64,000 nucleotides of DNA from Tistrella mobilis (GTDB taxonomy: Bacteria; Pseudomonadota; Alphaproteobacteria; Tistrellales; Tistrellaceae). The translations under genes were made by a program, and so were the position numbers. The stretch covers positions 434,001 through 498,000 of the forward strand of contig NZ_JBBIAB010000001.1 in the NCBI RefSeq assembly GCF_039634785.1, given 5' to 3'. Every line of letters starts with the position of its first letter. Position 1 is the first letter of the stretch. The notes beneath the pieces were generated by a model that worked only from the letters and a program-made list of their open reading frames with translations, was not told where the DNA came from and ran no database searches. Of the stretch, positions 9,824 through 22,102 are shown piece by piece.

Positions 9824-11383
9824 ATGGACATCAACTTCAACACCGGCCCGGTCCGGCACGAGCTGCTTCAGGTCGCCGATGCGGTTGCCCGCGAGAAGTC
9901 GATCGACCGCGATGCCGTGCTCGAGGCGATGGAGCAGGCCATCCAGACCGCCGGGCGCCGCAAATACGGCCAGGACCACGATATCCGCGCGACCATCGAC
10001 CGCAAGACCGGCGAGATCCGGCTCTATCGCTACACCCAGGTGGTGGACGAGGTCGAGGACGAGGCGACCCAGATGTCGGTGGCCGATGCCCGTCACCGCA
10101 AGCCCGATGCCGCCCCCGGCGATTTCCTGGTCGACCCGCTGCCGCCGATCGATTTCGGCCGCATCGCCGCCCAGACCGCCAAGCAGGTGATCGTGCAGAA
10201 GGTGCGCGAGGCCGAGCGTCAGCGCCAGTTCGACGAGTTCAAGGACCGCGTCGGCGAGATCATCAACGGCATCGTCAAGCGCGCCGAATACGGCAGCGTC
10301 GTGGTCGATCTGGGCCGCGCCGAGGCCGTGATGCGCCGCGACGAGCTGCTCCCGCGCGAGAGCTTCCGTGTCGGCGACCGCGTGCGCGCCTATATCTACG
10401 CCGTGCGTGAAGAGCCCCGGGGCCCGCAGATCTTCCTGTCGCGGACCCATCCGCAGTTCATGGCGAAGCTGTTCGCCCAGGAAGTGCCGGAAATCTACGA
10501 CGGCATCATCGAGATCAAGGGCTGCGCCCGGGATCCCGGATCGCGCGCCAAGATTGCGGTGACCAGCCACGACAGCAGCATCGACCCCGTCGGCGCCTGC
10601 GTCGGCATGCGTGGCTCACGCGTGCAGGCCGTGGTTGCCGAACTGCAGGGCGAGAAGATCGACATCATTCCCTGGTCGCCGGATCCGGCCACCTTCCTGG
10701 TGAATGCCCTGGCCCCGGCCGAGGTCGCCAAGGTGGTGATGGACGAAGACACCCAGCGCATCGAGGTCGTGGTTCCCGACGAGCAGCTGTCGCTCGCGAT
10801 CGGTCGCCGCGGTCAGAATGTGCGCCTGGCATCTCAGCTGACCGGCTGGGATATCGACATCGTGACCGAGACCGAAGAGTCCGAGCGGCGCCAGGAAGAG
10901 TTCCGCGAGCGCTCGCGGCTGTTCATCGAGGCGCTGAACGTCGACGAGGTGATCGCCCAGCTGCTGGTGACCGAAGGCTTCGAGTCGATCGAGGAGATCG
11001 CCTTCGTCGCGGAAGACGAGCTGTCGGGCATCGAAGGCTTCGACCCGGATGTCGCGGCCGAGCTTCAGAACCGTGCCCAGATCTTCCTCGAGGCCCGTGA
11101 TCGTCAGATGGACGACAAGCGCCGCGAGCTGGGCGTGGAGGATGCCGTGGCCGAGATCGACGGCATGACCCCGGTCATGCTGGCGAGCCTGGGCGAGAAG
11201 GGCATCAAGACGCTGGACGATCTGGCCGATCTGGCCGGCGACGAGCTGATCGAGCTTCTGCCCGCCGGCACGATCGACGAGGCGGAAGCGAACCGGATCA
11301 TCATGGCCGCGCGTGCCCATTGGTTCGAGGGCGAGGACGCCCCCGAAGCCGATGCCGCCCCCGCGGGCGACAGCGAGGCCTGA
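9824..11383 (+). CDS. nusA: transcription termination/antitermination protein NusA
   Basis: RNA-polymerase-associated elongation factor controlling pausing, termination and antitermination. Domain order: N-terminal RNAP-binding domain (about 1-125), S1 domain (135-200, with [18 protein letters not shown]), KH1 and KH2 (about 230-345, with [18 protein letters not shown] and [20 protein letters not shown]), then C-terminal acidic repeats (about 365-500, containing [12 protein letters not shown] and [18 protein letters not shown]). 519 residues including the C-terminal repeats is usual for alphaproteobacteria. It starts eight bases after rimP. Confidence 0.97.
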   Translation: MDINFNTGPVRHELLQVADAVAREKSIDRDAVLEAMEQAIQTAGRRKYGQDHDIRATIDRKTGEIRLYRYTQVVDEVEDEATQMSVADARHRKPDAAPGDFLVDPLPPIDFGRIAAQTAKQVIVQKVREAERQRQFDEFKDRVGEIINGIVKRAEYGSVVVDLGRAEAVMRRDELLPRESFRVGDRVRAYIYAVREEPRGPQIFLSRTHPQFMAKLFAQEVPEIYDGIIEIKGCARDPGSRAKIAVTSHDSSIDPVGACVGMRGSRVQAVVAELQGEKIDIIPWSPDPATFLVNALAPAEVAKVVMDEDTQRIEVVVPDEQLSLAIGRRGQNVRLASQLTGWDIDIVTETEESERRQEEFRERSRLFIEALNVDEVIAQLLVTEGFESIEEIAFVAEDELSGIEGFDPDVAAELQNRAQIFLEARDRQMDDKRRELGVEDAVAEIDGMTPVMLASLGEKGIKTLDDLADLAGDELIELLPAGTIDEAEANRIIMAARAHWFEGEDAPEADAAPAGDSEA

Positions 11384-11426
11384 GCAGATCGTGGTGGTGC
11401 AGGGCTTGACGGTGGATGAGAACGCG

Positions 11427-12080
11427 ATGACGGACACGGCGGCGGATCTGCCGACCGATGGCGGTCCGCGTGATCGTGCGCCCGAGCGCCGCTGCATTGC
11501 GACCGGACAGAGCGGATCGCCGGACGGCATGATCCGTTTCGTCGTCGCCCCGGGCGGCGAGGTGGTCGCCGACATGGATGGCCGCCTGCCCGGACGGGGC
11601 GCCTGGGTGACTGCCCGGGCCGATCTGCTGGAACAGGCGATCCGCCGGAAGGCCTTTCCCCGGGCCTTCAAGGCGCCGGTGAAAGCCGGTGAAGACCTGA
11701 TCGGGACGGTCGAGCGATTGCTAACCGCCCGGTGTTTGGAATATCTTGGGCTCGGCCGCCGGGCGGGAGCGGTCGTTGCCGGATACGAAAAGGTGCGGGC
11801 CTGGCTCGATGCCGGGACCGTCGGTGCCGTGTCTCTGGCATCTGATGCCGGAGACGTGGCCGTATCCCGCATGGGGGCGCTGAAGGGCGTTCCCGTCGTA
11901 GCGTTGTTGACGCGTGACGAGATGGGCCGCGCTCTCGGACGCGAGAACGCGGTCAACGTCGCAATTGCCGAAGGACTGCTCGCGAAGCGTTTCCTGGCGG
12001 AAGCCGGGCGCCTCGCGGGTTTCAGGGATGCCCCCTACCCTGTCGACCGGGTGTCGGCCGGCTTGAGAGAGAACGGATAA
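11427..12080 (+). CDS. ylxR: YlxR (DUF448) RNA-binding protein fused to an L7Ae-like domain
   Basis: Small RNA-binding protein of the nusA-infB operon. The N-terminal YlxR domain (about 15-90) has [11 protein letters not shown] and [12 protein letters not shown]. It is followed by an L7Ae/L30e-like domain (about 110-200) with [17 protein letters not shown], which corresponds to the separate YlxQ protein of Gram-positives. The start at 11427 is the best supported; GTG codons from 11391 are in frame. YlxR has been implicated in transcription and in RNase P function in other bacteria; the role of the fused form is unclear. Confidence 0.88.
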   Translation: MTDTAADLPTDGGPRDRAPERRCIATGQSGSPDGMIRFVVAPGGEVVADMDGRLPGRGAWVTARADLLEQAIRRKAFPRAFKAPVKAGEDLIGTVERLLTARCLEYLGLGRRAGAVVAGYEKVRAWLDAGTVGAVSLASDAGDVAVSRMGALKGVPVVALLTRDEMGRALGRENAVNVAIAEGLLAKRFLAEAGRLAGFRDAPYPVDRVSAGLRENG

Positions 12081-12090
12081 CCGGAGCGAT

Positions 12091-15000
12091 ATGAGCGAGA
12101 CCAACGAGGACGGCCAGAAGAAGGCGCTCAGCCTGTCGGGAGCCGGGCGTCTTGAGCTGAGGAGGAAGCCTGCGGGCGAAGGCGCGCAGGTCCGCCAGAA
12201 CTTCTCGCACGGCCGTTCCAAGACCGTGACGGTCGAGGTCAAGCGCAAGCGGACCGTGTCGGTGCCCGAGCAGGGCGGCCGGGGCGGTTCCGGCGGCGGT
12301 CGCGGACGTGCGCGCGGCGCCGCCGCTGACGGCGGCCTGACGCAGGACGAGCGGGATGTGCGCCTGAGGGCGCTGGAACAGGCGATCCAGGACCAGAAGC
12401 GCCGGGCCGAGGAAGAGGTCCGTCGTGCCGAGGAAGAGGCACGGCGCAAGGTCGAAGAGGAAGCCCGCCGCAAGGTCGAGGAAGAGGCCAGGAAGAAGGC
12501 CGAGGAAGAGGCGCGCAAGGCCGCCGAGGAAGCCGCCCGCAAGGCGGCCGAAGAGGCTGCCCGCAAGGCCGCCGAAGAGGCCGCAGCCGCGGCTGCGGCA
12601 GCCGCCCGGCCCCAGCCGGCGCCCGAGGCCCAGCCCGAGATGCGTGCCGAGCGCCCGCGTGGCGACCGGCCCGATTTCCGCAGCGGTGACCGCCCGGGTG
12701 GCGATCGTCCGCGCGGCGATCGTCCTGCCGGTGACCGCCCGCGCGGTGACCGTCCCGATTTCCGCAGTGGCGACCGCCCCGGTGGCGATCGTCCGCGCGG
12801 CGATCGTCCTGATTTCCGCAGCGGCGACCGTCCGCCGCGGGGTGACCGCCCGCAGGGTGATCGTCCGCGTGGCGATCGGCCTGATTTCCGCAGCGGCGAC
12901 CGCCCCGGTGGCGATCGTCCGCGTGGTGACCGGCCCGATTTCCGCAGCGGCGACCGCCCCGGTGGCGACCGCCCGCGTGGCGACCGTCCCGATTTCCGCA
13001 GTGGCGACCGCCCGGGTGGCGATCGCCCGCGCGGCGACCGTCCGGACTTCCGCAGCGGTGACCGCCCCGGCGGTGATCGTGGCCCCCGGCCCGAGCGGCC
13101 GGCCGGTGCCGGCCGTCCGCCGGCGGGTGGTGCCCCCGTTGCCGCGACGCCGCTGGACGAGGATGCCGAGCGCGCCCGCGCCCGGGCCGCTGAGCGTGCC
13201 CGTGAGCGCAAGGTGGAGCGCGACGAGGAAGAGAGCCGCGCCAAGGCCGCCAGCAAGCGTGCGACGCCGACCCCGCGTACCACCGACGATCGTCGTCGTG
13301 GCGGCAAGGGCGACATCAAGCGTCTGGTCGAAGGCGACGAGAGCGAGCGTCAGCGCAGCCAGGCGGCGATGCGCCGTCAGCGCGAGCGCATGCGCCGGGC
13401 CGGCCGTCAGGCCGAGCCGCAGGCCCGCGTGGTCCGCGACGTCATCGTGCCCGAGGTGATCTCGGTGCAGGAACTGGCGAACCGCATGGCCGTCCGTGGC
13501 GCCGACGTCATCAAGAAGCTGATGACGCTGGGCGTGATGGCGACCATCAATCAGGCGATCGATGCGGACACGGCCGAACTGGTCGCGACCGAATTCGGCC
13601 ACCGGGTGAAGCGGGTTGCCGAGGACGACGTCGAGCTGGGCATCCTGGGTGTCGAAGATACCGATGACGATCTGACCCCCCGGGCGCCGGTCGTCACCGT
13701 CATGGGCCATGTCGACCACGGCAAGACCTCGCTGCTCGACGCGCTGCGCAAGACCGATGTCGTGGCCCGCGAGGCCGGCGGCATCACCCAGCATATCGGT
13801 GCCTATCAGGTCGAGCTCGAGACCGGTGACCACGTCACCTTCCTCGACACGCCGGGCCATGCGGCCTTCACCGCCATGCGTGCCCGCGGCGCCCAGGTCA
13901 CCGACATCGTGGTCCTGGTGGTCGCGGCCGATGACGGCGTGATGCCGCAGACCGTCGAGGCGATCAATCACGCCAAGGCGGCCGGTGTGCCGATCGTGGT
14001 TGCGATCAACAAGATCGACAAGCCGGGCGTGAATCCGGAACGGGTGCGCAACGAGCTGCTCCAGCACGAGCTGGTTCTGGAAGAGCTGGGCGGCGACGTG
14101 ATCGCCGTCGAGGTCTCGGCCAAGACCGGCAAGAACCTGGACAAGCTGCTGGAAGCGATCCTGCTGCAGGCCGAGGTTCTGGAACTGCGTGCCAACACCG
14201 ATCGCGCCGCCCAGGGCGCCGTGGTCGAGGCGAAGCTCGACAAGGGCCGCGGCCCGGTCGCGACCGTGCTGGTCCAGAAGGGCACGCTCAAGACCGGCGA
14301 CGCCTTCGTGGTCGGCAGCCAGTGGGGCCGTGTGCGCGCCCTGATCGACGACAAGGGCCGCAAGGTCGAGGAAGCCGGGCCGTCGGTGCCGGTGGAAATC
14401 CTGGGTCTCCAGGGCGTTCCGCAGGCCGGCGACGAGCTGGTGGTGGTCGAGGACGAGCGCAAGGCGCGCGAGATTTCGGCCTTCCGCTCGGAGCGCGAGC
14501 AGCGCGCCCGTGCCGCAACCGCCCTGGGTGCCCGCGGCACGGTCGAGCAGATGCTCTCCGAGATCTCGGCCGGTTCCAAGAAGGAGCTGGCGGTGCTGGT
14601 CAAGGCCGACGTGCAGGGGTCGCTGGAAGCGATCACCGCCACGCTGGCCAAGCTGGGCAACGACGAGGTCGCGGTGCGCATGCTGCATGGCGCGGTGGGC
14701 GGCATCAACGAGTCGGACATCACGCTGGCACAGGCGAGCAACGCCCTGATCATCGGCTTCAACGTCCGCGCCAACGCCCAGGCCCGCGATCTGGCCCGCC
14801 AGGCCGGTCTGGAACTGCGCTACTACTCGGTCATCTACGACCTGACCAACGACGTGAAGAGCATGCTGGAAGGCATGCTGTCGCCGATCCGTCGCGAGAC
14901 GATCACCGGTCAGGCCGAGATCCGCGAGGTCTTCGCCATCACCAAGGTCGGCAAGATCGCGGGTTGCTCCGTCACCGAGGGCTATGTCCGCCGCGACAGC

Positions 15001-15204
15001 AAGGTGCGCCTGCTCCGCGACGACGTGGTCATCCACGAGGGCTCGCTCAGCTCGCTCAAGCGCTTCAAGGACGATGTCCGCGAAGTGCGGGCCGGCCAGG
15101 AATGCGGTATGGCCTTCGAGAACTATCAGGATCTGCGTGCCGGCGACGTCATCGAGGCCTACGAGGTCGAAGAGATCGCCGCCGAGCTCAAGAGCCCGGT
15201 CTGA
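12091..15204 (+). CDS. infB: translation initiation factor IF-2
   Basis: GTPase that places initiator fMet-tRNA on the 30S subunit and promotes 70S formation. The core is intact: an IF2-N domain (around residue 455), G1 [15 protein letters not shown]3 DTPGHAAF, G4 NKID, domain II and the C2 fMet-tRNA-binding domain (from about 900). The N-terminus is unusual. It has a highly charged alanine/glutamate/arginine-rich coiled coil (about 85-175) and then a proline/arginine/aspartate repeat region (about 185-335) with seven copies of PDFRSGDRP. Such regions are disordered and variable among IF-2s, which explains the length of 1037 residues against 890 in E. coli. Confidence 0.98.
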   Translation: MSETNEDGQKKALSLSGAGRLELRRKPAGEGAQVRQNFSHGRSKTVTVEVKRKRTVSVPEQGGRGGSGGGRGRARGAAADGGLTQDERDVRLRALEQAIQDQKRRAEEEVRRAEEEARRKVEEEARRKVEEEARKKAEEEARKAAEEAARKAAEEAARKAAEEAAAAAAAAARPQPAPEAQPEMRAERPRGDRPDFRSGDRPGGDRPRGDRPAGDRPRGDRPDFRSGDRPGGDRPRGDRPDFRSGDRPPRGDRPQGDRPRGDRPDFRSGDRPGGDRPRGDRPDFRSGDRPGGDRPRGDRPDFRSGDRPGGDRPRGDRPDFRSGDRPGGDRGPRPERPAGAGRPPAGGAPVAATPLDEDAERARARAAERARERKVERDEEESRAKAASKRATPTPRTTDDRRRGGKGDIKRLVEGDESERQRSQAAMRRQRERMRRAGRQAEPQARVVRDVIVPEVISVQELANRMAVRGADVIKKLMTLGVMATINQAIDADTAELVATEFGHRVKRVAEDDVELGILGVEDTDDDLTPRAPVVTVMGHVDHGKTSLLDALRKTDVVAREAGGITQHIGAYQVELETGDHVTFLDTPGHAAFTAMRARGAQVTDIVVLVVAADDGVMPQTVEAINHAKAAGVPIVVAINKIDKPGVNPERVRNELLQHELVLEELGGDVIAVEVSAKTGKNLDKLLEAILLQAEVLELRANTDRAAQGAVVEAKLDKGRGPVATVLVQKGTLKTGDAFVVGSQWGRVRALIDDKGRKVEEAGPSVPVEILGLQGVPQAGDELVVVEDERKAREISAFRSEREQRARAATALGARGTVEQMLSEISAGSKKELAVLVKADVQGSLEAITATLAKLGNDEVAVRMLHGAVGGINESDITLAQASNALIIGFNVRANAQARDLARQAGLELRYYSVIYDLTNDVKSMLEGMLSPIRRETITGQAEIREVFAITKVGKIAGCSVTEGYVRRDSKVRLLRDDVVIHEGSLSSLKRFKDDVREVRAGQECGMAFENYQDLRAGDVIEAYEVEEIAAELKSPV
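12653..13090 (+). repeat. degenerate tandem repeat in infB encoding [18 protein letters not shown]-type units
   Basis: Seven imperfect copies of a ~54-base unit, each with the PDFRSGDRP peptide, separated by GDRPRGDRP spacers of varying number. Synonymous positions differ between copies, so selection on the peptide pattern seems likely. Copy-number change by slippage would be in frame. Confidence 0.85.
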
Positions 15205-15229
15205 GCCGCAGAGCCGGAAACGACCGCGA

Positions 15230-15265
15230 TGCGGGCCGGCCGGGATCCCTCCCGGCCGGCCCGCA
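15230..15265 (+). terminator. perfect 16-bp hairpin between infB and rbfA
   Basis: Arms 15230-15245 and 15250-15265 pair perfectly around a four-base loop. There is no T-run after it, and rbfA follows 40 bases later, so it may be a partial terminator or an mRNA processing/stability element rather than a full stop. Confidence 0.6.
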
Positions 15266-15305
15266 CGCATTCCACCCCCTTCTTTCGATGAACGGCAGGG
15301 AAGCC

Positions 15306-15785
15306 ATGTCCAAACGCGCCCAGGGCGCTGCCGGTCCCAGCCAGCGCCAGCTCCGCGTCGGTGAACAGATCCGCCAGGTGCTGGCGGAGCTGCTGATGCG
15401 CGGCGAGACCCACGATCCTGATCTCGACGGCCGGCCGATCACGGTCAGCGAGGTCCGCATGACCCCGGATCTGCGCACCGCGACCGCCTATGTCTCGCCG
15501 CTGGGCCTGGACAGCGACGGCGCCGACGTGGTGATCAAGGCGCTTGCCCGTTCGGCCTCGACGCTCCAGCGGGGCATCGGCCGGCAGGTGTCGCTGAAAT
15601 TCACGCCCCGGCTGCTGTTCCGGCTCGATACCGGCTTCGACTACGCCGCCCATATCGACCGCCTGCTGGCAAAGCCGGTGATCCGCCGCGATCTCGACGA
15701 CGAGGACGATGCGGCCGGTGATCATGGGGCCGGTGATCATGTGGTCGGTGATCATGTGGTCGGGGATGGCGACCGGGAGGATTGA
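15306..15785 (+). CDS. rbfA: 30S ribosome-binding factor RbfA
   Basis: KH-fold protein that binds immature 30S subunits and helps 16S rRNA 5'-end processing. Family features: QRQLRVGEQIRQVLAELL, ITVSEVRMTPDLRTATAYVSPL, and KFTPRLLFRLDTGFDYAAHIDRLL. The C-terminal tail (from about residue 136) is an acidic repeat, (A/V)GDHx four times, encoded by three 15-base DNA repeats. 159 residues in total. It is followed directly by truB. Confidence 0.95.
   Translation: MSKRAQGAAGPSQRQLRVGEQIRQVLAELLMRGETHDPDLDGRPITVSEVRMTPDLRTATAYVSPLGLDSDGADVVIKALARSASTLQRGIGRQVSLKFTPRLLFRLDTGFDYAAHIDRLLAKPVIRRDLDDEDDAAGDHGAGDHVVGDHVVGDGDRED
15714..15758 (+). repeat. three 15-base tandem repeats at the 3' end of rbfA
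   Basis: Units at 15714-15728, 15729-15743 and 15744-15758 share the core CGGTGATCATG and each contain TGATCA. They encode the acidic GDH repeats of the RbfA tail and lie just before the truB start. Confidence 0.8.
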
Positions 15786-15789
15786 GCGC

Positions 15790-16707
15790 GTGGCACGCCG
15801 ACGCCGTGGCCTGCCGATCGACGGCTGGCTCGCCATCGACAAGCCCGAGGGCATGAGTTCAGCACAGGCGGTCGCGGCCGTGAAACGGCTGACCGGGGCC
15901 GCCAAGGTCGGCCATGCCGGCACCTTGGATCCGCTGGCCTCGGGTGTGTTGCCGATCGCGCTGGGCGAGGCGACCAAGACGGTCGCCCATGCCATGGACG
16001 GCGCGAAGGAATATGTCTTCGACCTCCACTGGGGCGAGGCCCGGGCCACCGACGACCGCGAGGGCGAGGTGCTGGAGACCAGCGATCATCGCCCCGACGC
16101 TGCGGCGATCCGTGCGGCCCTGCCGGATTTCCTGGGTGAGATCGACCAGGTGCCGCCGGCCTATTCGGCGATCAAGCTGGCCGGCCGGCGCGCCTATGCG
16201 CTGGCCCGGGCCGGCGAGGCGCCCGAGATGCCGGTGCGCCGGGTGCGGATCGACGCGCTGGAGCTGCTGACCATCCTGGACGCCGACCATGCCCGCTTCC
16301 GGCTGGCCTGCGGCAAGGGCACCTATGCCCGGGCGGTGGGCCGGGATCTGGCACTGGCGCTCGACACGGTCGGGCATCTGTCGATGCTGAGGCGGACCCG
16401 ATCGGGCGCATTCGGCGAAGCCCATGCAATCACTCTGGAAAAGCTTGAAGCGCTCGTGCATAGTGCCGCGCTCGATACCCATCTGTTTCCGGTCGAGACC
16501 GCGCTGGACGACATCCCGGCGCTGGCCCTGACCGGTCCCGAAGCCGATGCGCTCCGAAACGGGCGCCCGCTCAGGGATATGGCCGTTCCCGAAGGACGAT
16601 TGGTTCGTGCGACGCTCGACGGGCGCCTGGTGGCGCTCGCCCGGGCCGAGGACGGATTGCTTCGTTCGGTGCGCGGCTTCAACCTCGGCGCCACCAGCGC
16701 CGCCTGA
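15790..16707 (+). CDS. truB: tRNA pseudouridine(55) synthase TruB
   Basis: Makes the conserved pseudouridine 55 of the tRNA T-loop. Visible motifs: [17 protein letters not shown], the catalytic aspartate in [22 protein letters not shown], and the C-terminal PUA-like region with [11 protein letters not shown]. The GTG at 15790 is chosen because GGGAGG lies nine bases upstream and the protein then begins with the typical [13 protein letters not shown]. An in-frame ATG at 15766 inside rbfA is an alternative. Confidence 0.95.
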   Translation: MARRRRGLPIDGWLAIDKPEGMSSAQAVAAVKRLTGAAKVGHAGTLDPLASGVLPIALGEATKTVAHAMDGAKEYVFDLHWGEARATDDREGEVLETSDHRPDAAAIRAALPDFLGEIDQVPPAYSAIKLAGRRAYALARAGEAPEMPVRRVRIDALELLTILDADHARFRLACGKGTYARAVGRDLALALDTVGHLSMLRRTRSGAFGEAHAITLEKLEALVHSAALDTHLFPVETALDDIPALALTGPEADALRNGRPLRDMAVPEGRLVRATLDGRLVALARAEDGLLRSVRGFNLGATSAA

Positions 16708-16724
16708 TCAAGGAAGGACACCCG

Positions 16725-16994
16725 ATGTCGATCACGAAGTCGCGCAAGACCGAGCTGGTCACCGAATACGCCCGCGGCACCAATGACACCGGTTCGCCGG
16801 AAGTCCAGGTCGCGATCCTGACTGAGCGGATCCGCAACCTGACCGAGCACTTCAAGACCCATGCCAAGGACATCCACTCCCGGCGGGGTCTGCTGAAGAT
16901 GGTCAGCCAGCGCCGCAAGCTGCTGGACTACCTGCGTCGCAACGACGAGGCCCGGTACAAGGAAGTCATCCAGCGCCTGGGTCTGCGTAAGTGA
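16725..16994 (+). CDS. rpsO: 30S ribosomal protein S15
   Basis: Primary 16S rRNA-binding protein of the 30S platform, 89 residues, full length. Signature stretches [35 protein letters not shown] and the basic C-terminus are present. AAGGAAGGA precedes the ATG. It lies between truB and pnp as in most proteobacteria and ends in its own terminator. Confidence 0.98.
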   Translation: MSITKSRKTELVTEYARGTNDTGSPEVQVAILTERIRNLTEHFKTHAKDIHSRRGLLKMVSQRRKLLDYLRRNDEARYKEVIQRLGLRK

Positions 16995-17006
16995 TCTGAT
17001 GGCCGG

Positions 17007-17033
17007 AGGGGGGGCGATCGCGTCCCCCCTTTC
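17007..17033 (+). terminator. intrinsic terminator after rpsO
   Basis: Arms AGGGGGG (17007-17013) and CCCCCCT (17024-17030) enclose a loop containing the palindrome GCGATCGC; TTTC follows. It lies 13 bases after the rpsO stop. Confidence 0.75.
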
Positions 17034-17512
17034 GTCATCCGGGGCCACCCTGCGCGCGGGGGTGTGCCTGTCTCGAGCGGATGGATCTGCCGTCCGCGAC
17101 CGCGCGGGAGATGAAGGGGGAGAGGGCCCGCTCCCCGGCCGACGGATCCACCGGGATCCGCCTCTGGTCGAACCGGGCCCCGGCTCGCGGCCGTCATGGG
17201 ATGGCGCGCGGCATGTCGTCGCCGTCGGGGCAGGTGGAGTGATCAGGAACCCCCGACGGAGCATGCGGCCGGTCCGGATCCGTTCCGGATGCGGCCGCGA
17301 TGCGGATCGCCGCCCGGCCGGATGAAGGCCGGGAACGCGCCCCGGAACGAGAACGGGCGCAAGGTCAGGCGGTCCGCCCGCGGGACCCCCGTTCCGGCAA
17401 AGGGCCGGGACGACGGGGATAAACGTGCAGGGATGTCGAAGGCCAGGGTCCGGCGGAGCCCGGCCTGCAACATCCCGGACGCCCCGCCGATGGAATGGAA
17501 GAGAGAGACGAG
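17034..17512 (+). other. long non-coding leader between rpsO and pnp
   Basis: About 480 bases with no credible gene; the open frames here run out of phase into pnp and look like high-GC shadows. A stem-loop at 17265-17298 (arms GCGGCCG/CGGCCGC and CCGGA/TCCGG) is visible. In enterobacteria the pnp leader forms a hairpin cut by RNase III and used in PNPase autoregulation. A comparable role here is inference. Confidence 0.45.
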
Positions 17513-19753
<2,241 letters not shown>

Positions 19754-19782
19754 TCGCGCGGCTCCGCATTCCGTGATATGAC

Positions 19783-19830
19783 GACGCGCCGGCCGGTGGC
19801 TTCCCCTTCAGGAAATCGCCGGCCGGCGTC
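19783..19830 (+). terminator. hairpin after pnp
   Basis: A 12-bp stem (GACG plus CCGGCCGG, with a two-base bulge in the left arm) pairs 19783-19796 with 19819-19830; the loop is ~22 bases. No T-run is present. The remaining 250 bases up to 20081 hold no gene I can support. Confidence 0.45.
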
Positions 19831-20081
19831 GCCATGTCTGCCGACTGCCTTGCCGGTGAGGGCCGCGCTGTGCGGGTGCGGTGCAAAAAACCACGGCGGG
19901 CAGGGCTGGACTTCATGGAAAACCATGGCCAGTTAACCGGCGAACCTGCCCAAAGCCCGGTCTCGAGACCCGGCTGCGGGTGGATCGGTTCGAACGCATC
20001 GGCGCGGATCGGACGGCGGAACCGCCGGCCCGGGCCGCCGCTTTGAACAAAAAGAACGCAAGGACGAGTAGCGGAGGCATC

Positions 20082-21479
20082 GTGAAGCCCTTGAACCCCA
20101 TCCTCCTGTCCGGACGGGAAGTCCTGCCCTTGGTCGAAGGCGGGAAAGGTGTCGCCGTGTCGAACGGCGAAAGCTCCGGCGCGTGGGCTGCAGCCGGCGG
20201 CGTGGGGACGTTTTCGGGTGTGAATGCCGACAGTTTCGACGCCGACGGCCGCCCGATCCCGCAGACCTATTACGGCAAGACCCGCCGCGAGCGTCATGGC
20301 GAGCTGGTGGCCTATGGCATCCGCGGCGGCATCACCCAGGCACGCATTGCCCACGAGCTGGCGGGCGGCGAAGGCCGGATCCACGTCAATGTGCTGTGGG
20401 AGATGGGTGGCGCCGAGACGGTGCTGCAGGGCGTGCTGGAAGGGGCCAAAGGCCTGATCCACGGCGTGACCTGCGGTGCCGGCATGCCCTATCGCGTGGC
20501 GCAGATCGCCGCCGAGCACGGGGTTTATTACTACCCGATCGTTTCGTCGGCCCGCGCCTTCCGGGCGCTGTGGAAGCGCGCCTATCACCGCTTCGCCGAA
20601 TATCTGGGCGGCGTGGTGTACGAGGATCCGTGGCTTGCCGGCGGCCATAACGGCCTGTCGAACGCCGAGGACCCGCGCGAGCCGCAGTCGCCCTATCCGC
20701 GTGTGCGGGAACTGCGCGAGCTGATGAAAGAGATCGGCATCCCCAACGTGCCGATCATCATGGCCGGCGGCGTCTGGTATCTGCGCGAGTGGGAGCACTG
20801 GCTGGACGATCCCGAGGTGGCGCCGGTGGCGTTCCAGTTCGGCACCCGGCCGCTGCTGACCAGGGAGAGCCCGATTTCGGATGCCTGGAAGGAGCGGCTG
20901 CGGACGCTGAAGCCGGGTGATGTCTATCTGCATCGCTTCAGCCCGACCGGATTCTATTCCTCGGCGGTCAACAACGACTTCCTGCAGGAACTCCGTGGCC
21001 GCAGCGATCGCCAGATCGCCTATACCACCGAGCCCGTGGGCGATCACGAGGTGGCGCTGCCGATCGGTGCCCGCGGCCGGCCGGTCTATGTCACCGCCCA
21101 TGATTTCGAGCGTGCCCAGGGCTGGATCGCCGAGGGTCATACCGAAGCGATGAAGACCCCGGACAGCACGCTGATCTTCGTGGACCCCGCCGCGGCGAAG
21201 CAGATCCATATCGATCAGATCGACTGCATGGGGTGCCTGTCGGCCTGCCAGTTCAGCAACTGGGCGGCCAACGAGAAGGGCACCACCGGCCGTCGGGCCG
21301 ATCCGCGCAGCTTCTGCATCCAGAAAACGCTGCAGAACATCGCCCATGGCTCGAATGTCGAGCACGAGCTGATGTTCGCCGGCCACAACGCCTATCGTTT
21401 CGCCGAGGATCCGTTCTATTCGAACGGCTTCGTGCCGACCGTGCGTCAGCTCGTCGAACGCATCCGCACCGGTGACTGA
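20082..21479 (+). CDS. NAD(P)H-dependent flavin oxidoreductase of the nitronate monooxygenase family with a C-terminal cysteine cluster
   Basis: A TIM-barrel FMN protein of the 2-nitropropane dioxygenase/FabK-like superfamily. Typical elements are HVNVLWEMGG, GVTCGAGMPYRVAQIAAEHGVYYYPIVSSARAF, the LAGGHNGLSN loop, and NVPIIMAGGVWY with APVAFQFGTRPLLTRE. Unlike ordinary nitronate monooxygenases it has a C-terminal domain with C382-x2-C385-x3-C389-x22-C412 (IDCMGCLSACQFSNW), which could hold an iron-sulfur cluster or zinc. The GTG start has GGAGG five bases upstream. The 465-residue product is monocistronic, ending in a hairpin. Its substrate is unknown; enoyl reductase or quinone reductase activity is equally possible. 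Confidence 0.75.
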   Translation: MKPLNPILLSGREVLPLVEGGKGVAVSNGESSGAWAAAGGVGTFSGVNADSFDADGRPIPQTYYGKTRRERHGELVAYGIRGGITQARIAHELAGGEGRIHVNVLWEMGGAETVLQGVLEGAKGLIHGVTCGAGMPYRVAQIAAEHGVYYYPIVSSARAFRALWKRAYHRFAEYLGGVVYEDPWLAGGHNGLSNAEDPREPQSPYPRVRELRELMKEIGIPNVPIIMAGGVWYLREWEHWLDDPEVAPVAFQFGTRPLLTRESPISDAWKERLRTLKPGDVYLHRFSPTGFYSSAVNNDFLQELRGRSDRQIAYTTEPVGDHEVALPIGARGRPVYVTAHDFERAQGWIAEGHTEAMKTPDSTLIFVDPAAAKQIHIDQIDCMGCLSACQFSNWAANEKGTTGRRADPRSFCIQKTLQNIAHGSNVEHELMFAGHNAYRFAEDPFYSNGFVPTVRQLVERIRTGD

Positions 21480-21491
21480 TGTGCATCTTCC

Positions 21492-21526
21492 GGCCGGAGA
21501 TCGGGGGGCTTCCCTGGTCTCCGGCC
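21492..21526 (+). terminator. hairpin after the flavin oxidoreductase gene
   Basis: Perfect 9-bp arms GGCCGGAGA (21492-21500) and TCTCCGGCC (21518-21526). The irr -35 element starts at the very next base. Confidence 0.55.
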
Positions 21527-21555
21527 TTGCACTCAGAATGGAACGCACCTAAATT
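21527..21555 (+). promoter_or_regulatory. sigma70-like promoter of irr
   Basis: TTGCAC (21527-21532), 17 bases, TAAATT (21550-21555). It lies 74 bases upstream of the irr ATG. Confidence 0.6.
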
Positions 21556-21628
21556 CCTGGCTAACTGACCGTCCCTACGCGACTTTCCCATGGCGCGTCG
21601 TGGACCTTCAACAAGACGAGAGCCGGGA

Positions 21629-22039
21629 ATGTCCACCAACCGCCCCTATACCGCCGTGCTCGAGAAGCTCAAGGCAGCCGGTCTCCGGCCGACCAAGCAG
21701 CGTCTCGCTCTGGCGCGTCTGCTGCTCGACGGCACCGACCGTCATGTGACGGCCGAAGAGCTGCACCGCGAGGCGCAGGCGGCGGCGCTCCCGGTGTCGC
21801 TGGCCACCGTGTACAATACGCTGCACCAGTTCACCCAGGCGGGGCTGCTGCGCGAGCTGGTCGTCGACAGCGGCCGGTCCTATTTCGACACCAATGTCAG
21901 CCACCATCATCATTTCTTTTATGAAGACGGCGGCCATCTCCAGGACATCCCCGGGGATGCGGTCCAGATCGCCCGTCTGCCCGAACCGCCGGGCGATGCC
22001 TCCATCGCCCGTGTCGACGTGATCATCCGCGTCCGCTGA
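21629..22039 (+). CDS. irr: iron response regulator Irr (Fur family)
   Basis: Fur-superfamily repressor/activator through which alphaproteobacteria sense haem-iron status. The winged-helix part has GLRPTKQRLALARLLLDG and LPVSLATVYNTLHQFTQAGLL. The dimerisation part has the histidine run H92-H95 in SHHHHFFYEDGGHLQDIP, the mark of Irr rather than Fur, which has the cysteine zinc sites. No N-terminal haem regulatory Cys-Pro motif is present, so haem-triggered degradation as in Bradyrhizobium may not apply. 136 residues. An erythrin gene follows 63 bases later, a frequent companion. Confidence 0.88.
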   Translation: MSTNRPYTAVLEKLKAAGLRPTKQRLALARLLLDGTDRHVTAEELHREAQAAALPVSLATVYNTLHQFTQAGLLRELVVDSGRSYFDTNVSHHHHFFYEDGGHLQDIPGDAVQIARLPEPPGDASIARVDVIIRVR

Positions 22040-22102
22040 TGCCCGGCATGGGGGCGCGGGGCGGCGGGGTCACGAACCGGAGAGCCACGGAGCCATCACC
22101 CC

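Noticed and set aside
12022-15270. Antisense open frame of 1082 codons opposite infB
   Set aside because: It mirrors the infB codon pattern, is low-complexity His/Asp/Ala/Leu-rich and has no recognisable domain; long antisense frames are expected at this GC content.
19960-20045. tRNA-like stretch around a GGTTCGAAC string
   Set aside because: The flanking bases cannot form a T-stem or acceptor stem.
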